From Sipunculus nudus (Eukaryota > Annelida > Sipuncula > Golfingiida > Sipunculidae): a DNA stretch of 64,000 nucleotides. The notes under the pieces are model-generated. The model was not told the origin of the DNA, made no database searches, and saw only the letters and a list, made by a program, of their open reading frames with translations. This document shows, piece by piece, positions 1 to 12,520 of the stretch. Each line of letters opens with the position of its first letter. The stretch's first letter is position 1. A program made the position numbers and the translations under genes. Where the stretch lies: contig CM049307.1 of assembly GCA_026874595.1 (NCBI GenBank), positions 6,347,579 through 6,411,578 on the forward strand. Direction: 5' to 3'.

Positions 1-2212
1 AACTACAGTGTTAATATAGGAGATTTGGCATTACTGATAGTGTTAATATAGGAGATTTAGCATTACTGAATGTCCCTGTGCAATAAAAATTAATAATATG
101 ATTATTGTGTTAAAGAAAAAAATGTTTTTTTAATCAAAATTTCTGATAAATTTTAGGATTTTTTTTATAACAAACACCATAAATATAATATTTATAGACT
201 TAAATCAGCTAAGCATTTGGGTGCCTTGGATAAAGCATCTGGGTGCCTTAAAAATAAGATTTTGAAAAATATTCATGAGATCTTTGCATCCAACTAGCAA
301 ATGAAAAACCTAAGATAATTCCTGGAATTTTGATAATATCTCTAAATGTTAACAGATGTCATAGGATCTCAAAACATTCCTAGAAATCACTAGATAAATA
401 TCATGTCGTTAGCAGATATGGTCCAAAGATTTGTGATTTATACAACTGGTAAAAATTGTATATATATGTCATATAGTAAATGACAGTATTTTACTATTTA
501 TAAACCAGTATGAAGTACCAGTACTTAATTCTCACCAGATATTTGAAACAACTGTAAATTTCTTTTGATTTATCACACAGCTGTTGTGGACTCTTGGTGG
601 GAGATTTCTTTAAAGATTATAAAAGACTACTCAAATTTGTGTCCACAAGGCAAAGTACTTACAGGCATAACCCTGATAATACCCAGTGATGATTGTTACA
701 AACTTTTCAGAATCAGTATCATATCACAAATCCTTTTAAAATTATGATACAAACTTACTCAAGGATTTCAAGTAATTGATATGGGGCAAAAGGAAGAGAG
801 CCTTTTATTTATTACTATAACAAACATTTTAATCAAGGACATTAAGTGTGATTTTCCCAAATCAGCAAGTTATTAATATTGATAATGGATTGCTGCTATA
901 TTTAAGAATATATGTCTATTTCTATAAATAGCTGTGCTGGACTGTAGATTCTGTTGGTTTGTGATCACCTGTGGTGAAGACAGACCATCTGTTACAGTGT
1001 TCTTCTACATTGTTATTTCTGCTACCCTGACCCACTCACACCTAGAATTATGAGGCTGGTGATGACATCAGCTGTCACTGGGCTGTCACATTCTGTGGTG
1101 AGGAGAGAGTGGTAAAATAACAGGGCAGCATGTCATTTCTCATCAAGAATTAATATAGCTGTCAGCACAGCAGCTCTGTATTATAAAAAAATGTAATTAA
1201 TCAGGCTGGTGCTAATTATTACTGTCACTTATTGTATGTGATCAGTAATAAATTTAAACTTAATTTTACTTTACAAAAGGGCTCAATGCACTTTGTTTAA
1301 TACGATTTAGAATATCAACTGTCTGGTGAATGGAAAATCTGTCAGGTCCTGTCAAAGTTATTGTTAACTTGTCTGGCTTCAAAAAGAAAAAAACTAATAA
1401 GTCAAATACAAATAATCACCTCACCTCATGACCCTGATTAAGTACCATTAAATGCCTTTATGGTAATTACATACCCCCTCCCCATTATAAACTAAGGTCA
1501 CTTCTTAAGGGAAATAACTTTCTTCGATAATTGAATAAATTACTCAAGATTATACTTGAATTTAATAGTCATTCTAACATTGAAATTGAACATCCTTTTG
1601 GCAGGCACTGTTGATATAAATATAATTTACTAAAGTTTCTGTACAGTTGTTTTTGAGTTGTGTGGCAGTTTGGCAAAATAACTTGTGGTTACTCACACCA
1701 TGAGGAAATAAATGTTGAGAGCCACAAACTACAGATAAACATCATCTGTAAATAATAACTGTAGCTTCATGTCTGGTACAATACCTTGCTGTAAAGTTTA
1801 CACTGTGTTATTAATTAATGGTACGTGTGTGGGTTCTCTGCCAGAGAGCACAGCATGCGGCTGCTTTGAATGCACCATGGCTGGTCCCTTACTGGAAAGT
1901 AAGGATCCTTGATTGATGTTTTCTTTTGTCACAGGTGAATAGTCATTATTTTGTTTCAACCCCTTCTGAATCAGATAATAAGTTCATAAATTTTGGAGGA
2001 GAGGGGGTGTTCTTTGTGTCACCTTTGGTATGTAAATCTTCATGTCTGTCATGTAATTTGGAAAAAATAGTAGGTGGCGCTGTCTGTTGAATGGGGATGA
2101 AGGGAACAGTGTGATAAGAGTGTTATTTAATTTTAAGCCCTTGGGATTTCAATTTATTTTTCACAGGTCTAGGGATAATCCAGAAGTCATAACAGTAAGT
2201 TAAGACCAGTAA
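1..2212. other. AT-rich non-coding stretch
   Basis: No ORF with coding character and no recognisable RNA gene. The first 69 bases contain a 32-bp sequence (AGTGTTAATATAGGAGATTT core) in two tandem copies, at about 6-37 and 38-69, differing by one or two bases. The rest looks like ordinary intergenic or intronic DNA. Confidence 0.5.
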
Positions 2213-3020
2213 TTGTATCCCCAGACAAAGTCGGGGGATACTGTTTCCAGGCCGGTCCCGCCGCTGCCGCCGCCCCCGCCACATGTAAATCTTGTTGGCA
2301 TGATAACTCAAAAATTATTTCATGGATCTTTACCAAACTTGGTATATGTATAGATATGGGTGAGAGGACTACACCTATTTAAAATGAGGTCATGACCTTC
2401 ACTAGGAGAGTGTCCTTGACCTTGAATAGGTCCAATTTTGGGGAAAATCACACAAATTCTTAAATATCTCAAGAAATCTTACATCGATTGATCCCAAAAT
2501 CAAGTTGGTCGAAGATCATCAATAGAGTTGTCATGTTCCAGAAACTGGTGGCGCCACCTATTAATCTTTACTTGTTTTCTTGGCTTTTAATACCCCCAAA
2601 ATTGCCACTTTACAGTACTGTGAGCATTATAAGTCAAAAGCTAATGGACAGATTTCTTTTATATTATGCAAATACATAGATATGGGTTATGGGATGATGT
2701 TTATTTAAATTGGGGTGATGACCTTTCCTATGAGAGTGGCCTTGACCTTGAATATTCCCATATTTGAAGAAATTCACACAAAATCTTTAATATCTCAGTA
2801 AGGGATACATGGAATGATCCAAAAATCAATTTGACCAAAGATCTTGGATAGCTTTGTCTTTTGCACAAGACAGATGGCGCCACCTTGTGTCGTTTTCTTG
2901 TTAAAATGATGTTAACGCAATAACTTTGTAAGAATTTGAGGTACAGTCATGAATCCACAGGTTTGATGCATCTTATCATGGCTAGGTCAAGTTCGAATAC
3001 AGATGACCTTGATGCATTTT

Positions 3021-5285
3021 TAGCTCAGCTGACTATAAGTCATCTGAGCTAAAGTCGTGGTCCTTTGTCCGTCGTCCGTCCGTCCGGCCGGCCGTCAGTC
3101 CGGCCGTCCGTTAACAGGGCACGTTTTAAAACTGTTGGACCTACGAATCCAAAATTCTGCATACCATTAGATGTCCCCAAAATCTCCTACCATACCAAAA
3201 ATTGGGTCATTAGAACTTCGTTCCTTTGAGATATTAAGGAAAAACCTCTGTTTTCCATAAAAAAGCCATTGTTACACTTCAAGGCTGCCTAATATCAAAA
3301 CCACTGATCTGTTTTTGATCAGATTTAGTATTCATATTCTTCCATACATTTTCTGTGCACATACCAAAAATTAGGTCAGTATTGGGTATTATTTTGAAGT
3401 TATAGGCCCAAATATAATGCAATTTTTTTAAAATCAGGAAATATATTTGCTCACTTAACATGAGAATTGCTGAAGCTGGAGACTTTTTTTCAGGAATATA
3501 ACTTTATTTAATCAAGATTCAATTGTTTACCCAAAATTAGATCTGAATTTTGCAAATTGTTCAAGTTATTAGCATAAATAAAAAATCAATACCTTAAATT
3601 TTGTCCAAATTTGGCAGTGGCACGTTTTTTCCCTGTAAGTACTGTTGATTTTATTTTCACAGCATATATACATAAGGATTTAATCTTTTAAAATCTGAAA
3701 TTTCAAAGAAATTGTTTGAAAAGAGTAGCTTTTATTCAAGTTTTCATACACCATGTCAAGTGTTGTTTACATCTGGCCCACCTAGTATACTGTACAGCCT
3801 TCACTTGCATTATGTAACCCACCCCAGGCAGCTTGCCTTGGCCCAGCTTGGCCACTACTAGCAGGCTTCCCCTCTGCCCTGCACTCACCCCCCCCCCCCA
3901 GCTGGTGCATAAACTAGATGAATGTTATAATTTTCTGTATTTTATTTTATTCTTGGACATGCTACATTTTAGATTTTGTATTTACCACCAGGGTTACAAT
4001 GATTAAAGTGCACATTTAATTGTGTCCACAAAGTGATGTATTGCTATGAAAGTGTGGATGTTCATCAGATAAGTAATGCTTTACTTCAGAAGAGTAAAAC
4101 TTCACCAGGTGTGAAATTGACTATTAATTCCAGTAATTAATTATAGCTGAGATTGTAATTAGCATAATGATATTGTTTGTCCCTCATTCAACCAACAGTG
4201 TGTATACTTTATTTGAAAAGATGTTTTTATTTTATCAAATGTACTGAATCTTTTATTTTATTTCGGTGAATAAAATTAAGCATGTACTGAAAACTCCAAA
4301 TGTGCAAAACGTTTTAAAAGGGATTCAAGGAATAATTTTGTAGATGCCATGTTGTTATATATAAACTTAAATGCATTATTCCCTTGAAAGTGAAATGAAG
4401 GTATTAGTCCATTCTGTCCACTTGCCTGTCCATCTGCAAATTTTTCATATGCATCACAGTATCTCAAAACTTTTACTGTTTTTCTTCATGACAGTCTTGT
4501 CAGAGTATTAGTTTCCAATCATATATTGAGAACTTTACTATAACCAAGTAGGAGGGCCCTTTCCTATTAGCTTCTCATATGCTTATATAAATAAAAAACA
4601 TTACAATAGAATATTTTTCATATTTTGCATTTGCAAAAATTTCAAACTTAAGCTGGTTGTCGTGACCCATGGATCCTTTGTTTATATTCTGGATTCTAAA
4701 CATCATTGTTTGGTCTGAATAAATACCAGACATGGTGCGAATACTTGGCAAATGTATATGAATATGAATATGAATATGTACTCCATTATAAAATTTCTTG
4801 CATAAGAATGGGAATTCAGGTAAAAATGAAAGTATTTGAATACCAGTGCAAATACTTTCAAAATGTATTCATGAATGCATTCATGAATATATTCTATAAT
4901 ATTATTTTAATAATCATTTCAGTTATATTTTATTAAAAAAATCATATGATTCTCTTATTATTTTTAATAAAAATTATATTTGGCACAATATTTGTTATTA
5001 AATTTTAATAAATAGTTAAACTCTTTATCTTATATGTGCTGCTTATCAGTTATATGGCCAAGTCAAAATCTGTATGACAGTGGCACTCCATTTGTTAATA
5101 AAATAAATGAAATCAATCTCTTCCCTGTCTCAAAAGAAACTATCAAAATCATACATAAGCTTAACACTAACAACTCATAATACAGCTTATATTTATTTCC
5201 ACACAAAACCAGCATGTGCCTCATTTCAAAATCATATTTTTTTATCTTATATAACAGCTGAGCGCCGTGACCCATAGGTCCCTTG
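3021..5285 (+). mobile_element. Helitron-like family I element nested in family II
   Basis: Starts in a T-run with AGCTCAGCTGACT, then ATA and AGTCATCTGAGCT (3022-3050), an imperfect hairpin, followed by a CCGT-rich stretch (3066-3112). The 3' end has CAGCTGAGC (5255-5263, inverse of GCTCAGCTG), a small hairpin GACC-CATA-GGTC (5269-5280) and CTTG (5282-5285) before TTT. An internal poly-C tract lies at 3888-3899. Closely matches the copy at 57,343-60,557. Both edges are defined because the host family II sequence resumes exactly at 5286. Confidence 0.75.
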
Positions 5286-5822
5286 TTTCAAGGTCACAGC
5301 AGCGATTATACAAGAAATGATATTAGGGCATTAACTCAAAAAGAATTTGTGGTACAGTCACCAAACCTACAGTTTAGATGCATTTTTTTAAGGGCTAGGC
5401 CAAGTTTGAATATTGATGACCTTGATGCATTTTTCAAGGTCACAGAGGGGATAACGCTGAAATGATGTTAACTTTAATATCTCACTGAGGGATGCAATGA
5501 TTGGTCCAAAAATCAAATTGACATAATATCTTTGATAGCATTGTTTTCTGCAGAAGACTGGTGGCGCCACCTTATGTTGTTTTCTTGCTGAAATGATGTT
5601 TAAACAGAATAACTTTGTAAGAATTCGAGATACAGTCACCAAACCCACAAGTTTGATGCATCTTATCAATGGCTAGGTCAGATTTGAACATGGATGACCT
5701 TGAAACACTTTTTTTCAAGGTCACAGCAGTGATAATGTTAAAATGAAATTAAGGCAATAACTCAAAAAAAAATTGTTGGTACAGTCACCAAACTTACAGG
5801 TTAGATGTATCTTATCAAGGCC

Positions 5823-5862
5823 TCGGGAGTGGGGGGGTGGGGGGGTAATTGTCTGGGGAAAC
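5823..5862 (+). promoter_or_regulatory. G-run cluster next to family II 3' inverted repeat
   Basis: Four runs of three or more G (GGG, GGGGGGG, GGGGGGG, GGGG) within about 35 bases, the last being part of the 3' inverted repeat. The pattern is compatible with a G-quadruplex. The second family II copy has a G-run at the same place (59,947-59,958). Function is inference only. Confidence 0.4.
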
Positions 5863-6094
5863 TATGGCACCTGCGTTGCCAAGAAATATCTAGTCTAGGA
5901 ACTGAGTCTGGTCTTGGTCTTTCATTTACTCAAACTCAGACATAGATTTGGAGGTCCTGAATTATATCATACACAATCTCTGCATTTGGGGCTAGATTAT
6001 TTATGTAATTTAACATAAAAATAAAAGGCATATGTAAATTATCATAAAAATACACATATTACTTTCAAATATTGATATTAAATTTTTTATAAGG

Positions 6095-6617
6095 ATTCTT
6101 GGACTTGCGCTCTTTACACAGTGCTTTACCTATATGTCTACTACCTATATCTCAAGCGCTGTTTGTTTTTTCCTGGTTTCCTGAGTCACTACAAGAGAGG
6201 GGAGTACTGTATGTTGAACAAATTAAATGAGACCAGGTGCTGGAAGTAACATCTTCTATGATTGGCTGAAACAACTGTTGTGACAAGGAATTTACATTAT
6301 TATCAGGACGTGTTCATTAGTGGTGGAGATAACATACAGTGTTTGCCAAATATTAACAGCCAAGAATGCCAAAAATGGTTGCACAGTTTGATCACACCAT
6401 AAAACTGTCATGAATCAGCACTTAAGGTGCAGCTATGGATGCAGCCATGTTACCTGACAAGTGGTTGTTAACTGGCATTTGATTGGCTGCTAATGACATC
6501 ATACTCACATTGTTTTTCAGCAGACACCAACCCTCCACCTGGTGTCTAAGTCCATTCATTCCAGGCAGCGTTAAAATCAATAGCTTCTTTAGAAGCGCAA
6601 GATTTCTGCTGCCTAGA
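6095..6617 (-). mobile_element. Diverged relative of the 52.9-kb Mutator-like element
   Basis: Reverse-complement similarity to 52,887-53,585. GCGCTCTTTACACAGTGCTT near 6106 matches the right end of that element, as do AGCGCTGTTTGTT and GAGGGGAGTACTGTA further in. The other side matches through GGCAGCG...CTTCTTTAGAAGC near 6570-6600. It is internally shorter than the other copy. No clear target duplication was found here, and the right side runs directly into the SINE at 6618, so this copy is probably truncated. Confidence 0.6.
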
Positions 6618-6860
6618 CCGGCTTCTGTGGCTAAGGGGTAGAGCACAGGATTCAAAGCTGGGAGATCTTGAGTTCAAATCTCAGCCAAGCCGGTGAGATT
6701 TTTCATGGTCAGCAATCATCCAGGGTGAGTGCTTTGCAGGTTAAATGGGAAGACCATGCCCAGCAGCCGTGTTTCACTCACAAACGTGTGCGCCTTTGGG
6801 GGTACCTCAGTGGTATGATCCTGCAATGGGAACGCAAACACACCCAGTGATACTACCCTG
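6618..6860 (+). mobile_element. tRNA-derived SINE
   Basis: The head looks like a tRNA: CCGGCTT (6618-6624) can pair with AAGCCGG (6687-6693) as an acceptor stem, box A is TGGCTAAGGGGT (6628-6639) and box B is AGTTCAAATCT (6671-6681). The anticodon arm pairs poorly and two extra bases separate the T-stem from the acceptor, so this is not a convincing functional tRNA. A non-tRNA body follows (CATGGTCAGCAATCATCCAG...) to about 6860. A SINE with internal pol III promoter boxes is the best reading. Confidence 0.6.
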
Positions 6861-6869
6861 TCAAGGAGT

Positions 6870-9200
6870 CTGAAACAGGAATGGAATTCTGCAGCTGTAC
6901 ATACACTTAGTTAAGCTAGCATTAAAAAAATCAAGGTGGTTACATCCAACAAAAAAAAAAGAAAAGATTTCCACTGCCTCAGGAACATATTTCGACTTAG
7001 AGTTGAGTTCCATTAAAATACAGTATACTTGGCACAGTGCCAAAATGCACAGCTCCTCCTTGTGGCAGTCCACAGCATACATTCCTTGTTGGAGCAGTGT
7101 GTTTAATGAAATGGATTGCACAAACGGAATGCAACCACTGTGTGAGGAGTTTAATTTTAAAGGTGCTATGAGATTCTGATGTAGGGATTTAACTAGAACC
7201 CTGAGACCTGAAGTCCAGAACCCTAGGGCTATTCTTTAGGTTATACCAAAATTATACCCTAAAGACTTAAATCACAGCCTGTTGTGATGGTGTAAATCAT
7301 GAAAGTGAGAACATTTGCTTAGTGTTTTCTCAATGTGGATAAGCCTGTTGATTTCACTATTTTTAAGACACTTTTATATAATATAGGCATATAAATATAT
7401 AAGCATAAATAACAGAAACACTATCTAATGTATAAAATAAAAGTGTTATTACATTAAGATAAAGTCACTTGGCATTACCTGTAAATATATCAGTTAAAAA
7501 AATTTCTTATTTATCTACATTTTAATGTATTTGTTAAATGCAGAGGAACAATTAGAAATTAAATTCAACAGGATTTATAATTGATGAAATAAATAAGTTT
7601 AACTTATAGATTCCAGCAAAGTAATAAATGCTAAATAAATAGTAATAATTTAATTATATTTAATTAGTTGATTATGTATAATTATATATCATCTACATTT
7701 TGCCAAAAAAATATGTTATTACATTTTTTGGCCATGCATTCTTACTTTCTTTCCTTCTTAAAGTAGGTTTTATGAGGTTCCTGCTTTACTTCTTTTGCCT
7801 TTTGGAAAAATGAATTTGCTGCTGTTTTTTTGTCCATCATCAAAGGCTGCCAGCTTTATATCAGCCATCCATGCAGGATTATAGCGACCCATTCACACAA
7901 AGTGGTTTCAAGCTTCTCTGAGCATAATCAGTGCCCTTAACTGAACCCAAACTGATTCTTGATTCATAATACATAAAGAGAATTTTTTATTGGCTACTAT
8001 ATGTAAATAAATTTACATATTCATCTTGTTATATGCCATTAATATTGGAAGAATATCAATTTAAATATCCCAAATATCAAGAAATTACTGCAGTTCTTCT
8101 GTCAGATGATTTTCCTAAGTTTGAAGGAATTAAAAGGCATTCCTGTTTTGTTGCGAATTATTACTAAGGAAATGTGACCCCCTCACCCCAGAATTATGCT
8201 CCCCCAATTTTTCTGGGGTATTTAACCCCCTTGAAGGAAATGGTTCATTGTGAGATTTTGTGCTGTACTTGGAGATTACCAAATATTTCTCTGAACCCAT
8301 TGCTGATTGATCATCAGCTATTCTGTTCAGATTCTGGTAGGTTATGAAACACAAATATCCAGCCATCACTGGCTATATGTTTCCTGGCAATAAAATATTA
8401 TCAGTCAGTCCGCCTCCCTTTGCTGTGGCATTCTTGTTTCATATTGCTGGGCAACATGTCTTAGCCATGAATTGACAGTCTTTTGTGTTCCAGAAAGAAA
8501 TATGAACATCACTGCCACCAAAAGACGCAGTGGAATTTACCAAAATAATCAATACGGACATTGGCCGATGACCTGAATTTTAACGAGGCTTTTGATGTTT
8601 CTTTTGTTTCACTCTGATGCCTTTTCCCTGGACAATCTGTGAGATTCTGCTCTGACTATTGACAGACAACTTGGAGTTCATTGTCCTTATTTTCTGTATA
8701 CATCTCCCATTGATTTGACTGTGAGCTGTCTGGACCATTTGTTATCCAGGCCATTTTCTCCCAGGGCCCAAATCTTTTGGGGCAGACAGAGCCCATGAGA
8801 AGAAGACATACTGCCCCACTGAAATGCTTCGTTTGTCCATTGACTGACTGGAAGGATGCTGGGCCTGTTTCAGGGAATCTGCTATGCTTCAGGCAACAGC
8901 ATTATCACTGTATCTAATATTAATGTAAAATATGAATTCAGTAAAGGGCTGTGAGCTTTGTGGTTCTGGTGTGTTGAGTGTGCTGTAAGAAAGCATCAGC
9001 AGTACTTCAATTAATGTGCTCACTACGGTGATGATGATTAACACTGTCTTGATAAGTTCCTGGTTGTAGTTTTAGGGATAAAGCAGCATAAAGGCATCCA
9101 GGGTTCTCTTGTTGTTAAAAGAAGCTGTGACAGAACAGGTGCTGGGTCATTTATCTAGGGACTACATGTAGCTGTATGTAATCACAATTTAACATCTCCA
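6870..9200. other. Non-coding stretch, nothing recognised
   Basis: AT-rich sequence without coding ORFs or clear terminal repeats. Short ORFs here have no coding signature. Confidence 0.4.
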
Positions 9201-9218
9201 GCAACAGAAGTTTTTGTC

Positions 9219-10100
9219 AAGGACATGCAGCTTACGTAAAGCATTCTGACATAAACATTTTAGTCCAGAGCATCTCAGTAAAGACATTCTGACAGAAACA
9301 TTCTGTCCAGGACATTTCAGGGTGGGACATTCTGACACAGACATTTTGTCCAAAACATTTTAAAAAAGGGGGCCCAATCACCTATAAAGCACGTTGAATT
9401 AGCGGGTGTATTGCCACAACAAGTGTCAATCAGGAGATGCTCTGACTGAATTGGTCCAAAAAATGTAATACATGTTCTTGCTGGCTGAAACATTGAGTGT
9501 TTCGGCTCATAATCAGACTTCCGGTCACTCAGCCTTTTTATGGTAAACAAACAAGTGGACTGTGTTTAACAACACGCAGAGCAATAACAAGCTCTTAAAC
9601 AGCCGTATTCAAGGTACTGAGACTGTGTGCTGGGGTGGTTTTGCTGGAAAACTTTTGTATAAAGCAAAACATAACTCATAGTGTGAAAGAAAAGATATGA
9701 TATTGCTCCTGATTGCGTCCCTTTAAATCCAACCCTATTTTAACTCTTGTTGCTTATCAAACAGCTGTAAACAGCCATGAAACCCTTTGATATTTAGCTT
9801 AAAATGCCATAAATTGTTTCATTAGAATTTCCAGATGTATATTTAAAATTGATATTTTAAGATGATTAATTCTGTTATTAATCCTATGATTAATTCATGT
9901 TTATGGAACCTGTGATAATGACCTGGGTGAAATGTCCTCCCATGCAAAAAATGCCTGTCCAGAAAGTCCTAGTCTGAAATATCCTGGTCCAAAATGTCCT
10001 TTTCTAAAATATCCTAGTCCTAAAAGCCCCTGTTCTAAATGTTGGTCCACCAGCACTCTGGTACATATGTTTTAGTGCAGGATATTTCAGTTTGGGGTAT
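9219..10100. repeat. Foldback region with inverted sub-repeats
   Basis: On the left (9219-9365) degenerate units of the form GACATTCTGACANANACATTTTGTCCA repeat about three times. On the right (about 9920-10,030) the related units lie in the opposite orientation (TGGTCCAAAATGTCC, GAAATATCCTGGTCC). The two arms flank about 550 bp. This looks like an old foldback-type element; exact ends and class cannot be set by eye. Confidence 0.45.
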
Positions 10101-10118
10101 TCTGACACAGACTGCTTT

Positions 10119-10176
10119 ACAAAATGCCTATAGCTAAAGTGTTTCTCCATAAACATTTTAGCTATAGGCATTTTGT
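10119..10176. repeat. 26-bp stem hairpin with 6-nt loop
   Basis: Arm ACAAAATGCCTATAGCTAAA plus GTGTTT (10,119-10,144), loop CTCCAT, then the reverse complement at 10,151-10,176 with one mismatch. It lies at the right edge of the foldback region. Compact enough to extrude as DNA or fold as RNA. Confidence 0.8.
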
Positions 10177-10279
10177 GTACTCTGTCAACTTTGGATATAA
10201 AATCTGTAGCCTTAATATGTTGGTAAATGGCATTCTACTTTGTACAAGTGAAATACAGGTTTTCTACAATTATATAAAT

Positions 10280-10545
10280 TCTGTCACAGGACAAACTCCG
10301 ATCCAGTAGAATCGTCGATCCTACTTGGACAAAGTCCAATCAGACTTTCTACTAGGAGAAACTCTGATCAGACTTTCTACCAGTAGGATCGGCGATTCTA
10401 CTAGGACAAACTCCGATCATAGCCTCTACTAGGACAAACATCGATCAACCAGAGACCACAACATAATTAGACTTTCTACTAGTAGAATAGGTGATTCTGC
10501 AAGGACAAACTGTGATCGTAGTCTCTACAAGGAGAAACTTACCTA
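10280..10545. repeat. Degenerate short tandem repeat
   Basis: The phrases GGACAAACTCCGATC, CAGACTTTCTACTA and TAGAATCG/GGATCGGCGATTC recur at irregular spacing of about 30-60 bp. Many units contain GATC and CTACTAG. No coding potential. Confidence 0.55.
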
Positions 10546-10683
10546 ATTTCTGAAACCTGAGATTAAAAATGAATAAAACACAGTAATATTTTAACAAAAT
10601 GTTTTATTTTTTGCATGAACCTATTTGTATTAGGCCTATAATTGTATTTAATATGGAGAAATGGTACCATGCAAAACTAAATA

Positions 10684-10835
10684 AGTTAGTGAAACATCCC
10701 ATGTTTCACTCCTGTGAGAGGAAGGAGTGAAAAGTGCCTTTTTGTATTATAAATGTATTTATTATGGGTAAATGGAACCATGCACTACTAAATTAGTTGG
10801 TAAAACATTCAATGTTTCACTCCTGTGATAGTAAA
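10684..10835. repeat. Duplicated hairpin segment
   Basis: GTGAAACAT-CCC-ATGTTTCAC (10,689-10,709) is a perfect 9-bp stem with a 3-nt loop. A diverged copy (GTAAAACATTCAATGTTTCAC) begins near 10,799. Both are followed by TCCTGTGA, so the surrounding segment of about 110 bp is a diverged direct duplication. Confidence 0.6.
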
Positions 10836-10859
10836 AGCATGGAACGCAATATGGGCTGG

Positions 10860-11100
10860 TCAAGTTTAGGATTACAATCTCAGCTGGACAGATCTAAGAT
10901 CTGTCCAGCCCAGATCGTGATCCTGAAGCAAAAAAGACAGGATCACAATCTTGCCGGACTAAACTGTGATTGCAATCTGGGCTGGACAGATCTAAGATCT
11001 GGCCAGCCTGGATTGCGATCACAATTTGGGCTGGCCTGAACTGCGATCGCAATTTGGGCTTGACAGATCTAAGATCTGTCCAGATCGCAATCTGGGCCTT
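10860..11100. repeat. Cluster of nested palindromes
   Basis: A 25-bp perfect odd palindrome lies at 10,884-10,908 (arms CTGGACAGATCT / AGATCTGTCCAG around one A). Related palindromes built on ACAGATCTAAGATCT follow near 10,986 and 11,062. Between them are GATCGTGATCCTG / CAGGATCACAATC arms and repeated GATTGCGATC or GATCGCAATT units. The short ORFs on both strands here are by-products of the repeats. Confidence 0.75.
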
Positions 11101-11109
11101 GACATATAT

Positions 11110-12380
11110 ATTTTGTCTCAAAATACCTGAATAGACTGAATGGCTCCACTGTGATATTTCCATGCAGTTCAGAGTAAACATAAACCAGATGATATTCTGT
11201 CTGTGGTTCCAGTTTGGTATGTAACGATACATTGAATATTTGCTGCAATCCAGTCACTAATTGATAATCAAATCAGGAACAATGTGATTAATTAATTTCA
11301 GTGATTGCATTTTCTGTCATTCTCATACCTGTTTGATTGACTTTGATACCCAGCTCAAACCAAAGGACAGATAACAGTATACATGATGTAGGAGGCACCT
11401 TTGTTATTAAAGAAAGTCACCTTGTATCCTGCATCAGATGTGAGAACAGTAGATAATACTTGGTCTATATAGCTACTTAGTCAACTTATAATATTCATTT
11501 CTCTTAGCTTCATTGTGGAAAAAGACTTCTAGTAGACATGCCTCACTGATAAAGCAGAATGATTATTTACAATAATCTATTTGAGAATGAAATCAAAAGC
11601 AAAAATAATGAATTAATATTACATTGAATTGAAGACCCCTAGGCACTGCACAGGCTCATTAACAATCATAAAAGTGGTACCCATTTTATATCATGTATTC
11701 CTTAAGACAAGTGCTATCTATAGTGTTTTTCAGTCCACCTGCTTTGATGAATAGTGATATATTGGTAGATTGCACCAGCCCTACACTACAGTGCTGGTGA
11801 ATGTGATCTATTGCTGTGTACATCACACAGCTCATTATTAACCACTGGTAATAAAAGTAAAACAGGATTTGGGCTGTTGTAGACCATTTAGTGACAATAC
11901 AGTTAATAGCCAGATATGCTCAAAGGCATGATAAGAGGAATGCTAAAACCCCATTGTGAAATTTACATTTGGTTCAGGCATTTAGACCAGTTTTCAGTAG
12001 ACCTGTTATATTTTTATTTTTGCCTGAATGCTTGTTGTTCAGAAAGTGACTCAGCTTGTGAAGGTTATTTTGGGGTAGATCTGTAAGGTCTTGTGATAGG
12101 AGTGGCATATTACACATCTAAATCAGCAGCCCTAATGCTGTTTTATTACGTCTTGTTATCTTGTGTCTGACACCTCAGGCCAACAAGAGTCATTGCTGGG
12201 GTGGTAAAACACTCCACTCTAGAGGTCCCAGACTGTGGCCAGCCAGACAGCCTAGTTACCCTCAGAGAAATTCATTGATATATTTGTCAGGTCAAGGGTA
12301 GTGTTGGCACTCCTGATGTTTCTGTAATCATTGTGGGCATGTTTTGTAGTCCATGTTAAATCAATCCAACCAGATAAACT
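11110..12380. other. Non-coding stretch, nothing recognised
   Basis: No coding ORFs, terminal repeats or tandem repeats that I can support. Confidence 0.4.
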
Positions 12381-12382
12381 TT

Positions 12383-12520
12383 TTAGCTCAGCCAACTGTA
12401 ACTGTAAGCCATCTTGGTTGCATCTGGGTTGGTCTCATGTTGGTCGTTTATCTGTCCATTAACCATGCAGGTATATTTGTCACCATAATATAGCAGCTAG
12501 AAACTTTAAATTGATCAGCC
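12383..12520 (+). mobile_element. Diverged 5' fragment related to family I
   Basis: TTTTTAGCTCAGCCAACTGTAACTG...GTAAGCCATCTT followed by TGGTCGTTTATCTGTCC resembles the family I 5' end (hairpin region, then TGTCCGT-type sequence). No matching 3' end was found before the intact element at 12,959. Confidence 0.45.

Larger units (their letters stand above)
2213..5893 (+). mobile_element. Helitron-like family II element, interrupted by family I
   Basis: The 5' end is a hairpin: GTATCCCCAGAC (2215-2226), loop AAA, then GTCGGGGGATAC (2230-2241). The 3' end carries the inverted match GTCTGGGGAAAC (5851-5862), a small hairpin (GGCACC / near-GGTGCC, about 5866-5880) and a terminal CTAG at 5890-5893 followed by T. 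The internal modules contain GGTGGCGCCACC and AAGGTCA half-sites. The element is split at 3021/5286 by a family I insertion: the sequence before 3021 (...CTTGATGCATTTTT) continues after 5286 (TTTCAAGGTCACAGCAGCG), as in the uninterrupted stretch near 59,400. No protein is encoded. Hairpin plus CTAG|T suggests a non-autonomous Helitron/Helentron; the class is inferred. Confidence 0.72.

Noticed and set aside
6618-6693. Functional tRNA gene
   Set aside because: The acceptor stem and boxes A/B are present, but the anticodon stem is poor and two extra bases follow the T-arm. A SINE body follows, so it is called a SINE head.
10797-11257. ORFs on both strands in the palindrome cluster
   Set aside because: Palindromic repeats create mirrored reading frames; no start context or domain.
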